DNA of 64,000 bases from Intestinibacillus sp. Marseille-P6563 (GTDB taxonomy: Bacteria > Bacillota > Clostridia > Oscillospirales > Butyricicoccaceae), in the NCBI RefSeq assembly GCF_900604335.1, contig NZ_UWOD01000002.1, positions 744,001-808,000 on the forward strand, read 5' to 3'. Position 1 is the first letter of the stretch. Each line of letters begins with the position of its first letter. The notes under the pieces are model-generated. The model was not told the origin of the DNA. It ran no database searches and worked only from the letters and a program-made list of their open reading frames with translations. Position numbers and translations under genes: made by a program. Positions 35,575-43,786 of this stretch are shown here, piece after piece.

Positions 35575-36180
35575 CTACAAAACCCACCGCTCAATCATCC
35601 AGGCGAACGGCAGACGCAGCGCTCCAGCCCACATAGCGGCCACGGTGCAGCAAAACACCGCCCCACGGTAACGCCCCAGGGCATAAAAATATCCGCCCCG
35701 CCGTCCACGTGGGGCGTCCTGCGCCGCCAGAAAACAGGCAGCCGCGGTCACCAGCAGACACGGCACGGTGATGACCGCCGTCACCCCGCCTGAAGCCAAA
35801 CTCAGCCAAATGCCCTCGGTGCCAAAGGCATGCAGCAGGGCCGACGCAGAAAACGACAGCGAAAACCCGCGCACCAAGGTGAGCAGAGACAAAAAAAGAC
35901 TGGCCGGGCGCAGCCAACCGGCTGCCAAAGCGGCCATCTGCCAGCCGAAGGCACCCAGCGCGGCGAGCAGCGCTTCGCGCGCGCCCGGAGTCTGCCGGGC
36001 TTCGGTTTCCAGCATGTCCGCCAGCCGCTCGATGGGCGCCAGTCCGCTGCCGGCTGCCATCTGGCCGGTGAAACATCCAGCAATGGCTCCGCACACAAAC
36101 AGCGCCGCCAGCATCACGAATGCCGGTGCGCCCCACAATTCCGAAAATAAAAAAGAACCGGGAATCTTCTTGTTTTTCAT
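35575..36180 (-). CDS. Membrane protein resembling sporulation protein SpoIIM
   Basis: A 201-residue protein with about five membrane helices, starting at ATG 36180 with GGAGG upstream (a longer in-frame start has no ribosome site). The segment around residues 115-165 (RGFSLSFSASALLHAFGTEG, then a helix ending in ACFLAAQD) follows the pattern of Bacillus SpoIIM, part of the engulfment peptidoglycan machine SpoIIDMP. The overall length also fits. The similarity is judged by eye, so the name is tentative. The host carries sigK, so sporulation genes are expected. Confidence 0.5.
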   Translation of the reverse strand: MKNKKIPGSFLFSELWGAPAFVMLAALFVCGAIAGCFTGQMAAGSGLAPIERLADMLETEARQTPGAREALLAALGAFGWQMAALAAGWLRPASLFLSLLTLVRGFSLSFSASALLHAFGTEGIWLSLASGGVTAVITVPCLLVTAAACFLAAQDAPRGRRGGYFYALGRYRGAVFCCTVAAMWAGALRLPFAWMIERWVL

Positions 36181-36277
36181 TGCTTCCTCCTTCTCCGGAC
36201 CCGCAAGGGGGCCGATGGACAGCCTTTCTGAAAACAAGATATTCCCGGTCTTTACTTTTTATGCCTTGGTAAACGAG

Positions 36278-36754
36278 TTACAGCAGTTCGCACACACTGC
36301 CGACGATGTCGGTGCACGGTCCACGCATGTACGTCGGGAAGCCATTGGAGAACTCTAGCGACGCCATCAGGACGCCGTCTTCGCTCTCGGTCGGCTGCGC
36401 CGCCAGCACGGTGGTGCCGCGGGCAACGCGCTCCTGTACATAGGCGCAATCCGCGCCCGGACAAAGCGAAATGACAATTCGGCCGCCGGTGCATCCGCTG
36501 ATGGGGGCCAGCGCCGAGCTCAGCTCGATTTTCTTCGAAGCGCACACGACCACCACTTCGCCCTTGACGACCGTGTTCATATCGTCCGAACAGAACACGA
36601 CGCCACGGTCAGCGACCACTTCATGTACTTTCTTATCTTTTTCGGACAGAAAGATATTTTCCGGCGGAATGATATTTTTATCCAAAACAGCGATCACTGC
36701 GGCTGGCAACAGGTCACCCTCGCCCAGGAAGGCCACACGAATCTTATGTGCCAC
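36278..36754 (-). CDS. Rossmann-fold protein resembling the N-terminal domain of pyrroline-5-carboxylate reductase
   Basis: A 158-residue protein starting at GTG 36754 (GAGGGTG site 6 bases upstream). It begins IRVAFLGEGDLLPAAVIAVL and continues KNIIPPENIFLSEKD and VVVCASK, which parallels ProC domain one (KIGFIGxGNM...). The dimerisation and catalytic C-terminal domain of ProC (about 100 residues) is missing, and the glycine-rich loop is altered (GEGDLL). It may be a truncated paralogue or a regulatory NAD(P)-binding protein. Its function is unknown. Confidence 0.6.
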   Translation of the reverse strand: MAHKIRVAFLGEGDLLPAAVIAVLDKNIIPPENIFLSEKDKKVHEVVADRGVVFCSDDMNTVVKGEVVVVCASKKIELSSALAPISGCTGGRIVISLCPGADCAYVQERVARGTTVLAAQPTESEDGVLMASLEFSNGFPTYMRGPCTDIVGSVCELL

Positions 36755-36862
36755 AAAAATCACCCTCTCTACATCATGAAATTATTACCCGTGTTTTATT
36801 ATAAGACCGAAAAAGTGAAATTTGCAACGCTATTTCATGCATTTTCCAAGATTCGTTGGGTC

Positions 36863-38251
36863 TTACAAATCTTCCTCCATCTGCTCCGCAGCTTTGAGAT
36901 AGATTGCACATTCTAAGCGTTTCCGCTCCATTTCGCAGCCCAATTCGTACGGGATGTTCATATCTCCGTTCATATTGTAATTGGCCGCGCTGCATCCGCC
37001 GCTGCAATAGAACTTCGCCCAGCAGTCACGGCACTTCTCGCGCGTGTAAATATTCATGGACGCAAAACGCTGCGCGATGTCCAGATCGAACGTGCCCTCG
37101 AGCACATTGCCCTGCTTGAATTCTTCCTTGCCGACAAACTGGTGGCACGGATAAATGTCGCCATCCGGTGTTACCGCGACGTACTCATATCCGGCGCCGC
37201 AGCCGCGCAGACGCTTGACCACACACGGCCCCTGGTTGAGATCGACCATGAAGTGGAAGAAGGTAAACGGCTTGCCCTGCTTCTTGCGTTCCTCCATGAT
37301 ATCGGCCAGGCGGTCATACTCGGCAAAGATGGCGGGCAGGTCTTTTTCGGTGATTTCATACCCGCAGCCGTCCTCGGCCGAAACCGGCTCAACCGACAGG
37401 CTCGGGAAACCGGCGTCCGCAATGGACAATACATCGTTTGCAAAGTCCAGGTTTTTGCCGGTAAAGGTACCGCGGGCATAGTAGTCCTTATCGCCGCGTC
37501 CTTCGACAAGCTTCTGGAACTTGGGCACGATGATGTCATAGCTGCCGCCGCCATTGACCGTCTTGCGGAAATGGTCATTCACTTCGGCGCGGCCGTCAAG
37601 CGACAGGACCACATTGTCCATGTTCTTGTTGATGTAATCGATCTTGTCGGCATCGAGCAGAATGCCGTTGGTCGTGATGGTAAAGCGGAACTTCTTACCG
37701 GTTTCCGCTTCGCGCGAACGGGCATAATCGACCGTCTGGGTCACGGTGTCCCAGGCCATGAGCGGCTCGCCGCCAAAGAAGTCCAGTTCGATGTTGCGCC
37801 GTGCACCCGAACGGGCAATGACAAAATCGATTGCCTTCTTCGCGACTTCGACTGGCATGATCTTGCGACCTGTGCCGAAGTCGCCCGTCGAAGCAAAGCA
37901 GTATTTGCAGCGCAGATTGCAGTCGTGCGCCACATGCAGACACAGCGCCTTGACCGGCGCATCGGTCGGAATATAGCGGCTGACGTCGATATAATCGTCG
38001 TCGGCAAACAGCTGGCCGGCTTTTTTCAGTTCATACAGCTCCGCATAGGCGGCGCGGACCTCATCGGCCGGGAACTGGGACAGCTTGTCCACATATTCCG
38101 CAGGACAGGTTTCTCCCATGGAGGCGTCCACCAGGCCGGACAAGGCATAAGTCACATCGTCCAGCACATGGACCGAACCGCTGTTGACATCCAGCAGAAA
38201 GTTAATCCCTTTTTTTGAATATCGATGGATCATAAGTATCCTCTCCGTCAT
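36863..38251 (-). CDS. scfB: Radical SAM SCIFF-peptide thioether maturase
   Basis: A 462-residue radical SAM/SPASM enzyme. The cluster motif CNLRCKYCF near 109-117 binds the SAM-cleaving iron-sulfur cluster, and the C-terminal SPASM region carries many Cys (CGAGYEYVAVTPDGDIYPC, CRDCWAKFYCSGGC). An N-terminal RiPP-recognition-like domain lies about 1-90. Enzymes of this type (CteB/ScfB) form thioether bridges from Cys residues of the SCIFF precursor. That precursor gene lies immediately upstream, separated by a hairpin. Confidence 0.95.
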   Translation of the reverse strand: MTERILMIHRYSKKGINFLLDVNSGSVHVLDDVTYALSGLVDASMGETCPAEYVDKLSQFPADEVRAAYAELYELKKAGQLFADDDYIDVSRYIPTDAPVKALCLHVAHDCNLRCKYCFASTGDFGTGRKIMPVEVAKKAIDFVIARSGARRNIELDFFGGEPLMAWDTVTQTVDYARSREAETGKKFRFTITTNGILLDADKIDYINKNMDNVVLSLDGRAEVNDHFRKTVNGGGSYDIIVPKFQKLVEGRGDKDYYARGTFTGKNLDFANDVLSIADAGFPSLSVEPVSAEDGCGYEITEKDLPAIFAEYDRLADIMEERKKQGKPFTFFHFMVDLNQGPCVVKRLRGCGAGYEYVAVTPDGDIYPCHQFVGKEEFKQGNVLEGTFDLDIAQRFASMNIYTREKCRDCWAKFYCSGGCSAANYNMNGDMNIPYELGCEMERKRLECAIYLKAAEQMEEDL

Positions 38252-38283
38252 AAGATAATCAGGTAAGCCTTATACAGAAAACA

Positions 38284-38310
38284 GCGAGGCGCGCCCGGGG
38301 CACGCCTCGC
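38284..38310 (-). terminator. Hairpin between scfA and scfB
   Basis: An 8-base stem (GCGAGGCG / CGCCTCGC) with GC-rich loop bases is followed on the minus strand by TGTTTTCTGT. It could let the short precursor transcript exceed that of the maturase. Confidence 0.65.
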
Positions 38311-38334
38311 AGTCATTCCAAAGTTGATTTGCGA

Positions 38335-38478
38335 TTACTTGTTGTGCTCGCACTTCTGGTTTGCAACCGTGCAGGAGGTCTTGCAAGCCGACTGGCAAGA
38401 AGTCTGGCATTCGCCGCAGCCGCCGTGCATAGCAGTCTGCTTCAGAGTTGCGGAAGTCAAAGTCTTAATGTGTTTCAT
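38335..38478 (-). CDS. scfA: SCIFF ribosomal peptide precursor (six Cys in forty-five residues)
   Basis: A 47-residue peptide beginning MKHIKTLTS with six Cys in its C-terminal half (GGCGEC, then Cys at regular 3-5 residue steps to QKC). This matches the SCIFF family, which is nearly universal in Clostridia. The matching maturase gene follows directly. A GGGAGGAA site precedes the ATG. The mature peptide's role is not established. Confidence 0.95.
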   Translation of the reverse strand: MKHIKTLTSATLKQTAMHGGCGECQTSCQSACKTSCTVANQKCEHNK

Positions 38479-38495
38479 GGAACATTCCTCCCATT

Positions 38496-38897
38496 TTAAG
38501 ATTTCCGATGTTTTTTGCGTTTCATGCTCGCGCCGAGCATGCCGCCGCACAGGGAAGAAACCGCTGTGACAGCGAAATTGATGCCCACCCGCGGCACACT
38601 GATCGCCTGGCCCAGCCAGACCAAACTCAGTACAACCAAGCAGGCAAAGAGCACAAGGCCTGCCGCCATGCCCCAAAGCAGGCGGCTCCGCGCAGCCCGG
38701 CGGGCTGCCAACATGGACGCGCACAGATCACCGATCGCCAAGCAGACGAGCGTCAGCATGGGCACCTGTCCCGCTTCTGCTTTTCCGCTTAAAACCGCGA
38801 ACGATCCGACCGCCATGAGGATCAAGGTAGCGCCCAGGCCAAACAGGACTGGAAAGCCCAAGATCTGGCCGATGGGGGCGTTTTCTACTTTTTTCAT
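38496..38897 (-). CDS. TIGR04086-type membrane protein
   Basis: A 133-residue protein with four membrane helices, starting at ATG 38897 with AGGAGG upstream. The second half (WLGQAISVPRVGINFAVT, then GGMLGASMKRKK) is typical of the TIGR04086 family that is routinely encoded beside SCIFF and yajC. It lies between yajC and scfA on the same strand. The function is unknown. Confidence 0.8.
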   Translation of the reverse strand: MKKVENAPIGQILGFPVLFGLGATLILMAVGSFAVLSGKAEAGQVPMLTLVCLAIGDLCASMLAARRAARSRLLWGMAAGLVLFACLVVLSLVWLGQAISVPRVGINFAVTAVSSLCGGMLGASMKRKKHRKS

Positions 38898-38960
38898 AGA
38901 TTCCCTCCTGCCAAAACCCAAGATGTTCTAAAACAAAGTATTCGGCAGTCCGGGATGATA

Positions 38961-39293
38961 TTACTGTTTCGGCTCTTCGACCTTTTCCACCGGAGCAGCT
39001 TCCTTGCCACGGATCGCCCAGCGATACAGCTTGAGCTTGGTGCGGTCGGCCGAGGATTCAATGACAATCACATCATCCTTGATGCTAACGACCTTACCGA
39101 TAAAACCACCGATCGTCGAAATCTCGTCGCCGACCTGGATGGAATTACGCATTTCCTTCTCCGCCTTGTCACGCTTCCGCTGCGGACGAATCAGGAAAAA
39201 CCAGAATACAACGAAAAGCAGGATGAGTGGCGCAAAACTGGTCAGAATGGAGCCATAATCGGACGCGCTCGGCATCTGCGTAAGCAACACCAT
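38961..39293 (-). CDS. yajC: Preprotein translocase accessory subunit YajC
   Basis: A 110-residue single-pass membrane protein with one helix at about 18-36 (LILLFVVFWFFLIRPQRKR) and the family block GDEISTIGGFIGKVVSI. YajC associates with SecDF to assist protein export. It is first in the conserved yajC-TIGR04086-scfA-scfB cluster. Confidence 0.95.
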   Translation of the reverse strand: MVLLTQMPSASDYGSILTSFAPLILLFVVFWFFLIRPQRKRDKAEKEMRNSIQVGDEISTIGGFIGKVVSIKDDVIVIESSADRTKLKLYRWAIRGKEAAPVEKVEEPKQ

Positions 39294-39473
39294 CTACATA
39301 CACCTCCTTATAAATTTTCACATAGTACCATTTATTATATCGGTTTTCCCGGCAAATTACAAGTCCTTTCCGTGCGGTTTTCCAACATTCTTTTTTACAT
39401 ACGTTCCTTGTCCGAACGCATACGATATTTTATTCCAATTTTGTTTTATTCTTTGCGAAAGGCTGGTGTCTGC

Positions 39474-40175
39474 ATGTTATTCACGGGTGCCTCTGCGCTG
39501 CTGATGAGTGCGATTTATTTGATTTTACGGGTACAGGGCGCGGGCGGTTGTTTTCCCCGTCCCTTGACGGCCGAAGAAGAACAGGATGCTGTCCAGCGCA
39601 TGCTGGAAGGGGATGAACAGGCCCGTTCCCTACTCATTGAGCACAACCTGCGTTTGGTAGCTCATATCGTGAAAAAATATTATGCCGATCCGGCCGATCA
39701 GGATGACCTCATTTCCATCGGTACGATTGGTCTGATCAAAGCCGTTAATACATACCGCCCCGACAAAAATGTGAAACTTGCGACCTATGCAGCGCGCTGC
39801 ATTGAAAATGAGATCTTAATGCACTTTCGCGCCGGGCGGCGGACCGCGAGTGAAATTTCGCTGTCCGAAACACTGGACAGCGATGGCGACGGTAATTCCC
39901 TGGCGCTGATGGATGTCATCAGTTGTGAAGATGAGCAGCTGCACCGGGTCGAACTGAGCGACCGGTATCAGCAAATGTATGCGTACATGGACACCTGCTT
40001 GGATGACCGCGAGCGCCAAATCTTGCAACTCCGCTATGGCCTGGGCGGAAACGAGCCGCTGACGCAACGGGAGATCGCCGCCAAACATGGCATTTCACGG
40101 TCCTATGTATCCCGCATTGAAAAGAAAGCGCTGCACAAACTGTCCGAAGCCTTTGGCGGCAAGCAGCCCTGGTAA
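39474..40175 (+). CDS. sigK: Sporulation sigma factor SigK (pro-sigma-K)
   Basis: A 233-residue late mother-cell sigma factor. The N-terminal hydrophobic stretch (about 1-22) is the pro-sequence removed by SpoIVFB-type proteolysis in Bacillus, followed by PRPLTAEEEQ as in known SigK. Region 2 holds LLIEHNLRLVAHIVKKYY and DLISIGTIGLIKAV, and region 4 ends with TQREIAAKHGISRSYVSRIEKKAL. The gene is continuous, with no skin-type prophage insertion. An ORF reaching upstream to 38955 is only an open frame without a ribosome site. Confidence 0.94.
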   Translation: MLFTGASALLMSAIYLILRVQGAGGCFPRPLTAEEEQDAVQRMLEGDEQARSLLIEHNLRLVAHIVKKYYADPADQDDLISIGTIGLIKAVNTYRPDKNVKLATYAARCIENEILMHFRAGRRTASEISLSETLDSDGDGNSLALMDVISCEDEQLHRVELSDRYQQMYAYMDTCLDDRERQILQLRYGLGGNEPLTQREIAAKHGISRSYVSRIEKKALHKLSEAFGGKQPW

Positions 40176-40275
40176 GTGTCCTTCCATAGATTCCAACCTT
40201 TCCACAGGCGTTTGATTGTGTTATAATGAAGGCAATCCCTTTTGAAATCGACGAACAGAATGGTGGAATCAAACC

Positions 40276-41517
40276 ATGAAAATTACACTTTCCAACGGTG
40301 TCCGCATTGTAACCGAGCCGGTCGATTCGGTACGGTCTGCATCGGTCGGTATCTGGGTCGGCAATGGCAGCCGTCACGAACCGGCTGCGCTCAATGGCAT
40401 TTCCCATTTTATCGAGCATATGATCTTTAAGGGCACTGAAAAACGTTCCGCCCAGCATATCGCCATTGCGATGGATGCCTTAGGCGGTCAGTTCAATGCA
40501 TTCACGACCAAGGAATGCACCTGTTACTATATGAAAGTCCTGGATACGCATATCAAAACCGGTATTTCCATTTTAGCCGACATGTTTTTAAACTCCCGGT
40601 TCGATGCCAATGATATTGAACTGGAACGCGGTGTTGTTTTGGAAGAAATCGATATGTATGAGGATACCCCCGAAGATGTCGCCACCGAGAAGCTGTTTGA
40701 AAGCTGCTTTGCAGACAGTTCGCTTGGCCGCCCGATTCTGGGGACCGAAGAAACCCTTTCCACATTCACCACCGAAACCCTGCATGAATATATGCAGAAT
40801 TTCTATCGCCCGGCGGATACCGTGATTGCGATCTCCGGCAGCTTTGACCAATCCGATCTGGATTACATTTGTTCGCTGTTTGAACCCATGCACGGGCAAG
40901 GCCAAAACAGTCTTACCCCGGCCATCTACCGGCCGCAGACCATTGTCCGCCCCAAAGAGATCGAACAAAATCACATTTGCATCGGTTTCCCCGGCCTGCC
41001 GGTCCATGCGGAGCAGCGCTATGTCCTGCAAATCCTTTGCGCCATTGTGGGCGGCGGCATGTCTTCCCGCCTGTTCCAAACGGTTCGTGAACAGAATGGT
41101 CTTTGTTATGCCATTTATTCTTTTTGTGCCAGCCATCACGACACGGGCATGCTGTCCATTTATACTGCGCTTGGCAAAAACACCGAAGAAAAGGCCATTG
41201 GTCTCATCTGCAAGGTGCTGCATGAATTCTGTGCCCAAGGCCCGGTCGGAGATGAACTGAACCGCTGCCGGGAACAGCTGAAAGCCAATGTACTGATGGG
41301 CCTGGAGAACACCAGCGCCCGGATGCATCAGCTGGGGCGCGGGGAATTGTATTTTGGCCGCGCCATTGGAGCCGATGAATTGATTGCCAGCTATGATGCC
41401 GTGACTGCCGACCAGGTCTTGGCTTTGGCACAGCAGTTATTTGATTTTTCGCAGATCTCTCTTTGCGCGGTTGGACAGACCGAATCCCCCGCTTATTATG
41501 CTGGTTTGCTGCAATAA
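40276..41517 (+). CDS. M16-family zinc peptidase (YmxG/processing-peptidase-like)
   Basis: A 413-residue pitrilysin-family protease with the inverted zinc motif HxxEH at His44-Glu47-His48 (SHFIEHMIF), followed by AFTTKECTCYYMKVL typical of processing-peptidase-like members. It resembles Bacillus YmxG/MlpA. A TATAAT box lies at 40221-40226. It stands upstream of tRNA-Arg and has no operon partner. Confidence 0.92.
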   Translation: MKITLSNGVRIVTEPVDSVRSASVGIWVGNGSRHEPAALNGISHFIEHMIFKGTEKRSAQHIAIAMDALGGQFNAFTTKECTCYYMKVLDTHIKTGISILADMFLNSRFDANDIELERGVVLEEIDMYEDTPEDVATEKLFESCFADSSLGRPILGTEETLSTFTTETLHEYMQNFYRPADTVIAISGSFDQSDLDYICSLFEPMHGQGQNSLTPAIYRPQTIVRPKEIEQNHICIGFPGLPVHAEQRYVLQILCAIVGGGMSSRLFQTVREQNGLCYAIYSFCASHHDTGMLSIYTALGKNTEEKAIGLICKVLHEFCAQGPVGDELNRCREQLKANVLMGLENTSARMHQLGRGELYFGRAIGADELIASYDAVTADQVLALAQQLFDFSQISLCAVGQTESPAYYAGLLQ

Positions 41518-41558
41518 AAGGCCTCCAAAAAAAAATTAAAACTTTTTGCGAAAAAGTG

Positions 41559-41587
41559 TTGACACTCGCGATTTTGCATGATATTAT
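41559..41587 (+). promoter_or_regulatory. Strong promoter of tRNA-Arg
   Basis: TTGACA (41559-41564), a 17-base spacer and TATTAT (41582-41587) lie 45 bases before the tRNA. Both boxes are near consensus. Confidence 0.9.
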
Positions 41588-41632
41588 ATATAGGCAGTCA
41601 GCGCTGAGGCGCTAACAAAAGAACTGCAAAAC

Positions 41633-41709
41633 GCGCCAGTAGCTCAGCTGGATAGAGTGTTTGGCTACGAACCAAAAGGTCGGGGGTTCGAGTCCCTTCT
41701 GGCGTACCA
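41633..41709 (+). tRNA. tRNA-Arg (anticodon ACG)
   Basis: A 77-base gene with encoded CCA. The acceptor stem GCGCCAG / CTGGCGT has one terminal G-T pair, the D-arm is GCTC...GAGT, the anticodon stem TTTGG/CCAAA encloses loop CTACGAA, and the T-arm contains GGTTCGAGTCC. Anticodon ACG (read as ICG after deamination) decodes CGN arginine codons. Confidence 0.97.
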
Positions 41710-41714
41710 GATTA

Positions 41715-41742
41715 AGCCGTTATTTCGAAAGAAATGACGGCT
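41715..41742 (+). terminator. Terminator after tRNA-Arg
   Basis: A 12-base stem with one T-G pair (AGCCGTTATTTC / GAAATGACGGCT), a 4-base loop and TTTTT lies 5 bases after the tRNA. Confidence 0.92.
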
Positions 41743-41793
41743 TTTTCGTTTTATGCAATACAGCTTCCCCGCACAAAATGCAAAAGAAAAACG

Positions 41794-41830
41794 GCGCCCC
41801 GCAGACCTGCTATGCAGGCTTGCAGGGCGC
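41794..41830 (-). terminator. Terminator after DUF6320-like gene
   Basis: A long imperfect GC-rich stem (GGCGCCC...CCTGC / GCAGG...GGGCGC) is followed on the minus strand by GTTTTTCTTTT, 14 bases beyond the gene stop. Confidence 0.8.
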
Positions 41831-41843
41831 TTCCCTTTTCAAA

Positions 41844-42509
41844 CTATAAATGCAGCCGACGGCTGATTTCGGATCGAACGGTCCTCCATTGTAGGAGCAG
41901 CAGCCCGGCCAAAAGAATGATCGCGACACCGCTGCTAATTAGCGACGGGATGCGGAAATCCATTTGTCCCAACACCAGCAACAGAAACGGCACCAGACCA
42001 ACCAGGCAGACTCCGACAAACACGCCGGCAAAAGCATGCACCGGCATCCGCATACAAAGCGCCAGTGCCAAAACCATCAGCATACCGACAACGCACACAC
42101 ACGGCAGGACAAAATCCAACGACCACCGGTTCCATCCGGTCAAATGGTCCCACAAAATGGACAGAATAGGAATCACGACGACCTGCCAGCCGATGCTCTG
42201 CATGGGGTCGCGGCGGTGTTTGACACCAATGGCAACCGTAAGCCAAACACAGCCTGCACCCATCACAACAAAAAACGACCACCAGACTTCGGGATACAGT
42301 TCAAAATTGATGAATAGGCAGGTGACACTGACGACGATCGCCAGCAGAGCCAAAATCCGCAGCACAAACCCGCCGGACACCGGAGGTTTTTCCAAAACCG
42401 GGAAGACTTCGGTTTCCGGTTCCGGGGTGCCAATCAATGTGCCGCCGCACAAGGGGCAACATGTTTTATGCCCGGCGATCGTCACTTTGCAATGGGGACA
42501 TCGTTGCAT
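41844..42509 (-). CDS. Zinc-ribbon membrane protein (DUF6320-like)
   Basis: A 221-residue protein with an N-terminal zinc ribbon (RCPHCKVTI, then TCCPLCGG) and about six membrane helices from residue 48 onward. This layout matches DUF6320-type proteins. AAGGAGG lies 7 bases before ATG 42509. It overlaps the end of the upstream acyltransferase-like gene by 28 bases, so the two are translationally coupled. The function is unknown. Confidence 0.75.
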   Translation of the reverse strand: MQRCPHCKVTIAGHKTCCPLCGGTLIGTPEPETEVFPVLEKPPVSGGFVLRILALLAIVVSVTCLFINFELYPEVWWSFFVVMGAGCVWLTVAIGVKHRRDPMQSIGWQVVVIPILSILWDHLTGWNRWSLDFVLPCVCVVGMLMVLALALCMRMPVHAFAGVFVGVCLVGLVPFLLLVLGQMDFRIPSLISSGVAIILLAGLLLLQWRTVRSEISRRLHL

Positions 42510-43786
42510 AGGGCATCCTCCTTATGATATTCGTTGCTGCGGATCTCGATGTCGATTCCTTCCTGCGCTAAATATGCGAAAAACCGTTGCTGTATTTCGG
42601 TATTTTCCAACGCAGAGGTAAAACCAAGATGCAAACTGTTTCCAAAGGTACAGGTGCATAACTGTGTCGCGGGCGTGGACATAAAGACACCAAACCCTTT
42701 GACATACGGCTGCAACGGCTCTGGGAGATGGAATTTGCCAATGTTGGAGAGTGCCGAGGTTTCTCCGTAATGTGAAATATCTCCCGAAAACCGCAGGACC
42801 AGATTTTTTAAGAATAACGGGATGGGACGCAACAACAAGTTATGTTCCAGTGCGGCCAGCTGGTTCATCCGTCTGGCTAGCCGCTCCGGGGTCAGCTCGG
42901 TCCGGAAACTTTGGGCTGTGGTCTGCAAAATATCTTCAAAGGTCCCACTGGACGTGTGAAAATCATAGACGATGCGAATGGTGCCAAAAAAGTTTCGGTT
43001 GGTTTTGCTGGGAAAATAGCTGCGTAAATCCACAGGAATGGTCAGCACGACCGGACGCTTTTGGTCGCGCACATACATCTGTTCATGGATGACCGAAAAC
43101 AGAACAGCTGTCAGGTAAACAGTCAACGTGGTATGGTATCGATGCGCCACGTCGAGCACCTGCCGCACATCTGCTACCCCTTCTAAAATGGTGAGCCCAC
43201 CATCCAGCCGCTTGGAACCTCGCAGATGATATGCCCGGCAAATCGCTTTGCGGTCATCTTTTGGCGCACCTTTCATGGCCTTATAATATTTCTGAAATCC
43301 ATCCGAACTGCGTTCGGAGACCATCACTTGCGGCACCTCCTGCATGCCGCAATCTGGATGACACAGCAGAAGATACCGTGTGATGAGTGCTTCAAAAAAC
43401 GCGATCGCCCCCGAGCCATCGGCCAAGACATGGAATACATCCAAACTGATTTTATGCCGCCAATAACTCACGCGGAACAAAAGTGACTGACTGTTTCGAT
43501 ACAAAGCCGCACAGGGCGGAAAGCGTTCGGGCTCTACCAGGGGACGCTTGTCGGTTTGCTCTAAGTAATACCAGAAGATACCGTGCCGCATGACCGTACA
43601 CATATGAGGATAATAGGGCAAAATCTCGTCCAATGCCTGCTGCAGCAAAGCTGGGTCAACGGCTTGCTGTAACTCACAGGAAAGCCGGAACACACCGGTA
43701 TTGGCGCCGTGGGAAGTCGCCGGGAAAATCTTAGCGGCATTGTCCAGCCTACTCCATTTCAGGAGTTTCTTTGGTGTTTTCGTCAT
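42482..43786 (-). CDS. Condensation/acyltransferase-like protein (HxxxDG type)
   Basis: A 434-residue protein of the chloramphenicol-acetyltransferase/condensation fold. The catalytic-type motif HVLADGSGA (HxxxDG) is near residue 135-143, the N-terminus has the strand-helix pattern QALDEILPYYPHM, and a late segment (TSALSNIGKF) resembles the SNxG of alcohol acetyltransferases. ATG 43786 has GGAG upstream; an ATG at 43801 does not. It lies between an esterase and a zinc-ribbon membrane protein with overlaps on both sides. It probably transfers an acyl group to an alcohol or amine; neither substrate is known. Confidence 0.72.
   Translation of the reverse strand: MTKTPKKLLKWSRLDNAAKIFPATSHGANTGVFRLSCELQQAVDPALLQQALDEILPYYPHMCTVMRHGIFWYYLEQTDKRPLVEPERFPPCAALYRNSQSLLFRVSYWRHKISLDVFHVLADGSGAIAFFEALITRYLLLCHPDCGMQEVPQVMVSERSSDGFQKYYKAMKGAPKDDRKAICRAYHLRGSKRLDGGLTILEGVADVRQVLDVAHRYHTTLTVYLTAVLFSVIHEQMYVRDQKRPVVLTIPVDLRSYFPSKTNRNFFGTIRIVYDFHTSSGTFEDILQTTAQSFRTELTPERLARRMNQLAALEHNLLLRPIPLFLKNLVLRFSGDISHYGETSALSNIGKFHLPEPLQPYVKGFGVFMSTPATQLCTCTFGNSLHLGFTSALENTEIQQRFFAYLAQEGIDIEIRSNEYHKEDALCNDVPIAK

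Noticed and set aside
38955-39473. Upstream extension of the sigK frame
   Set aside because: It overlaps yajC antisense and lacks a start site; the SigK pro-sequence starts at 39474.
39474-40175. Skin-type prophage interruption of sigK
   Set aside because: The gene is continuous from pro-sequence to region 4.
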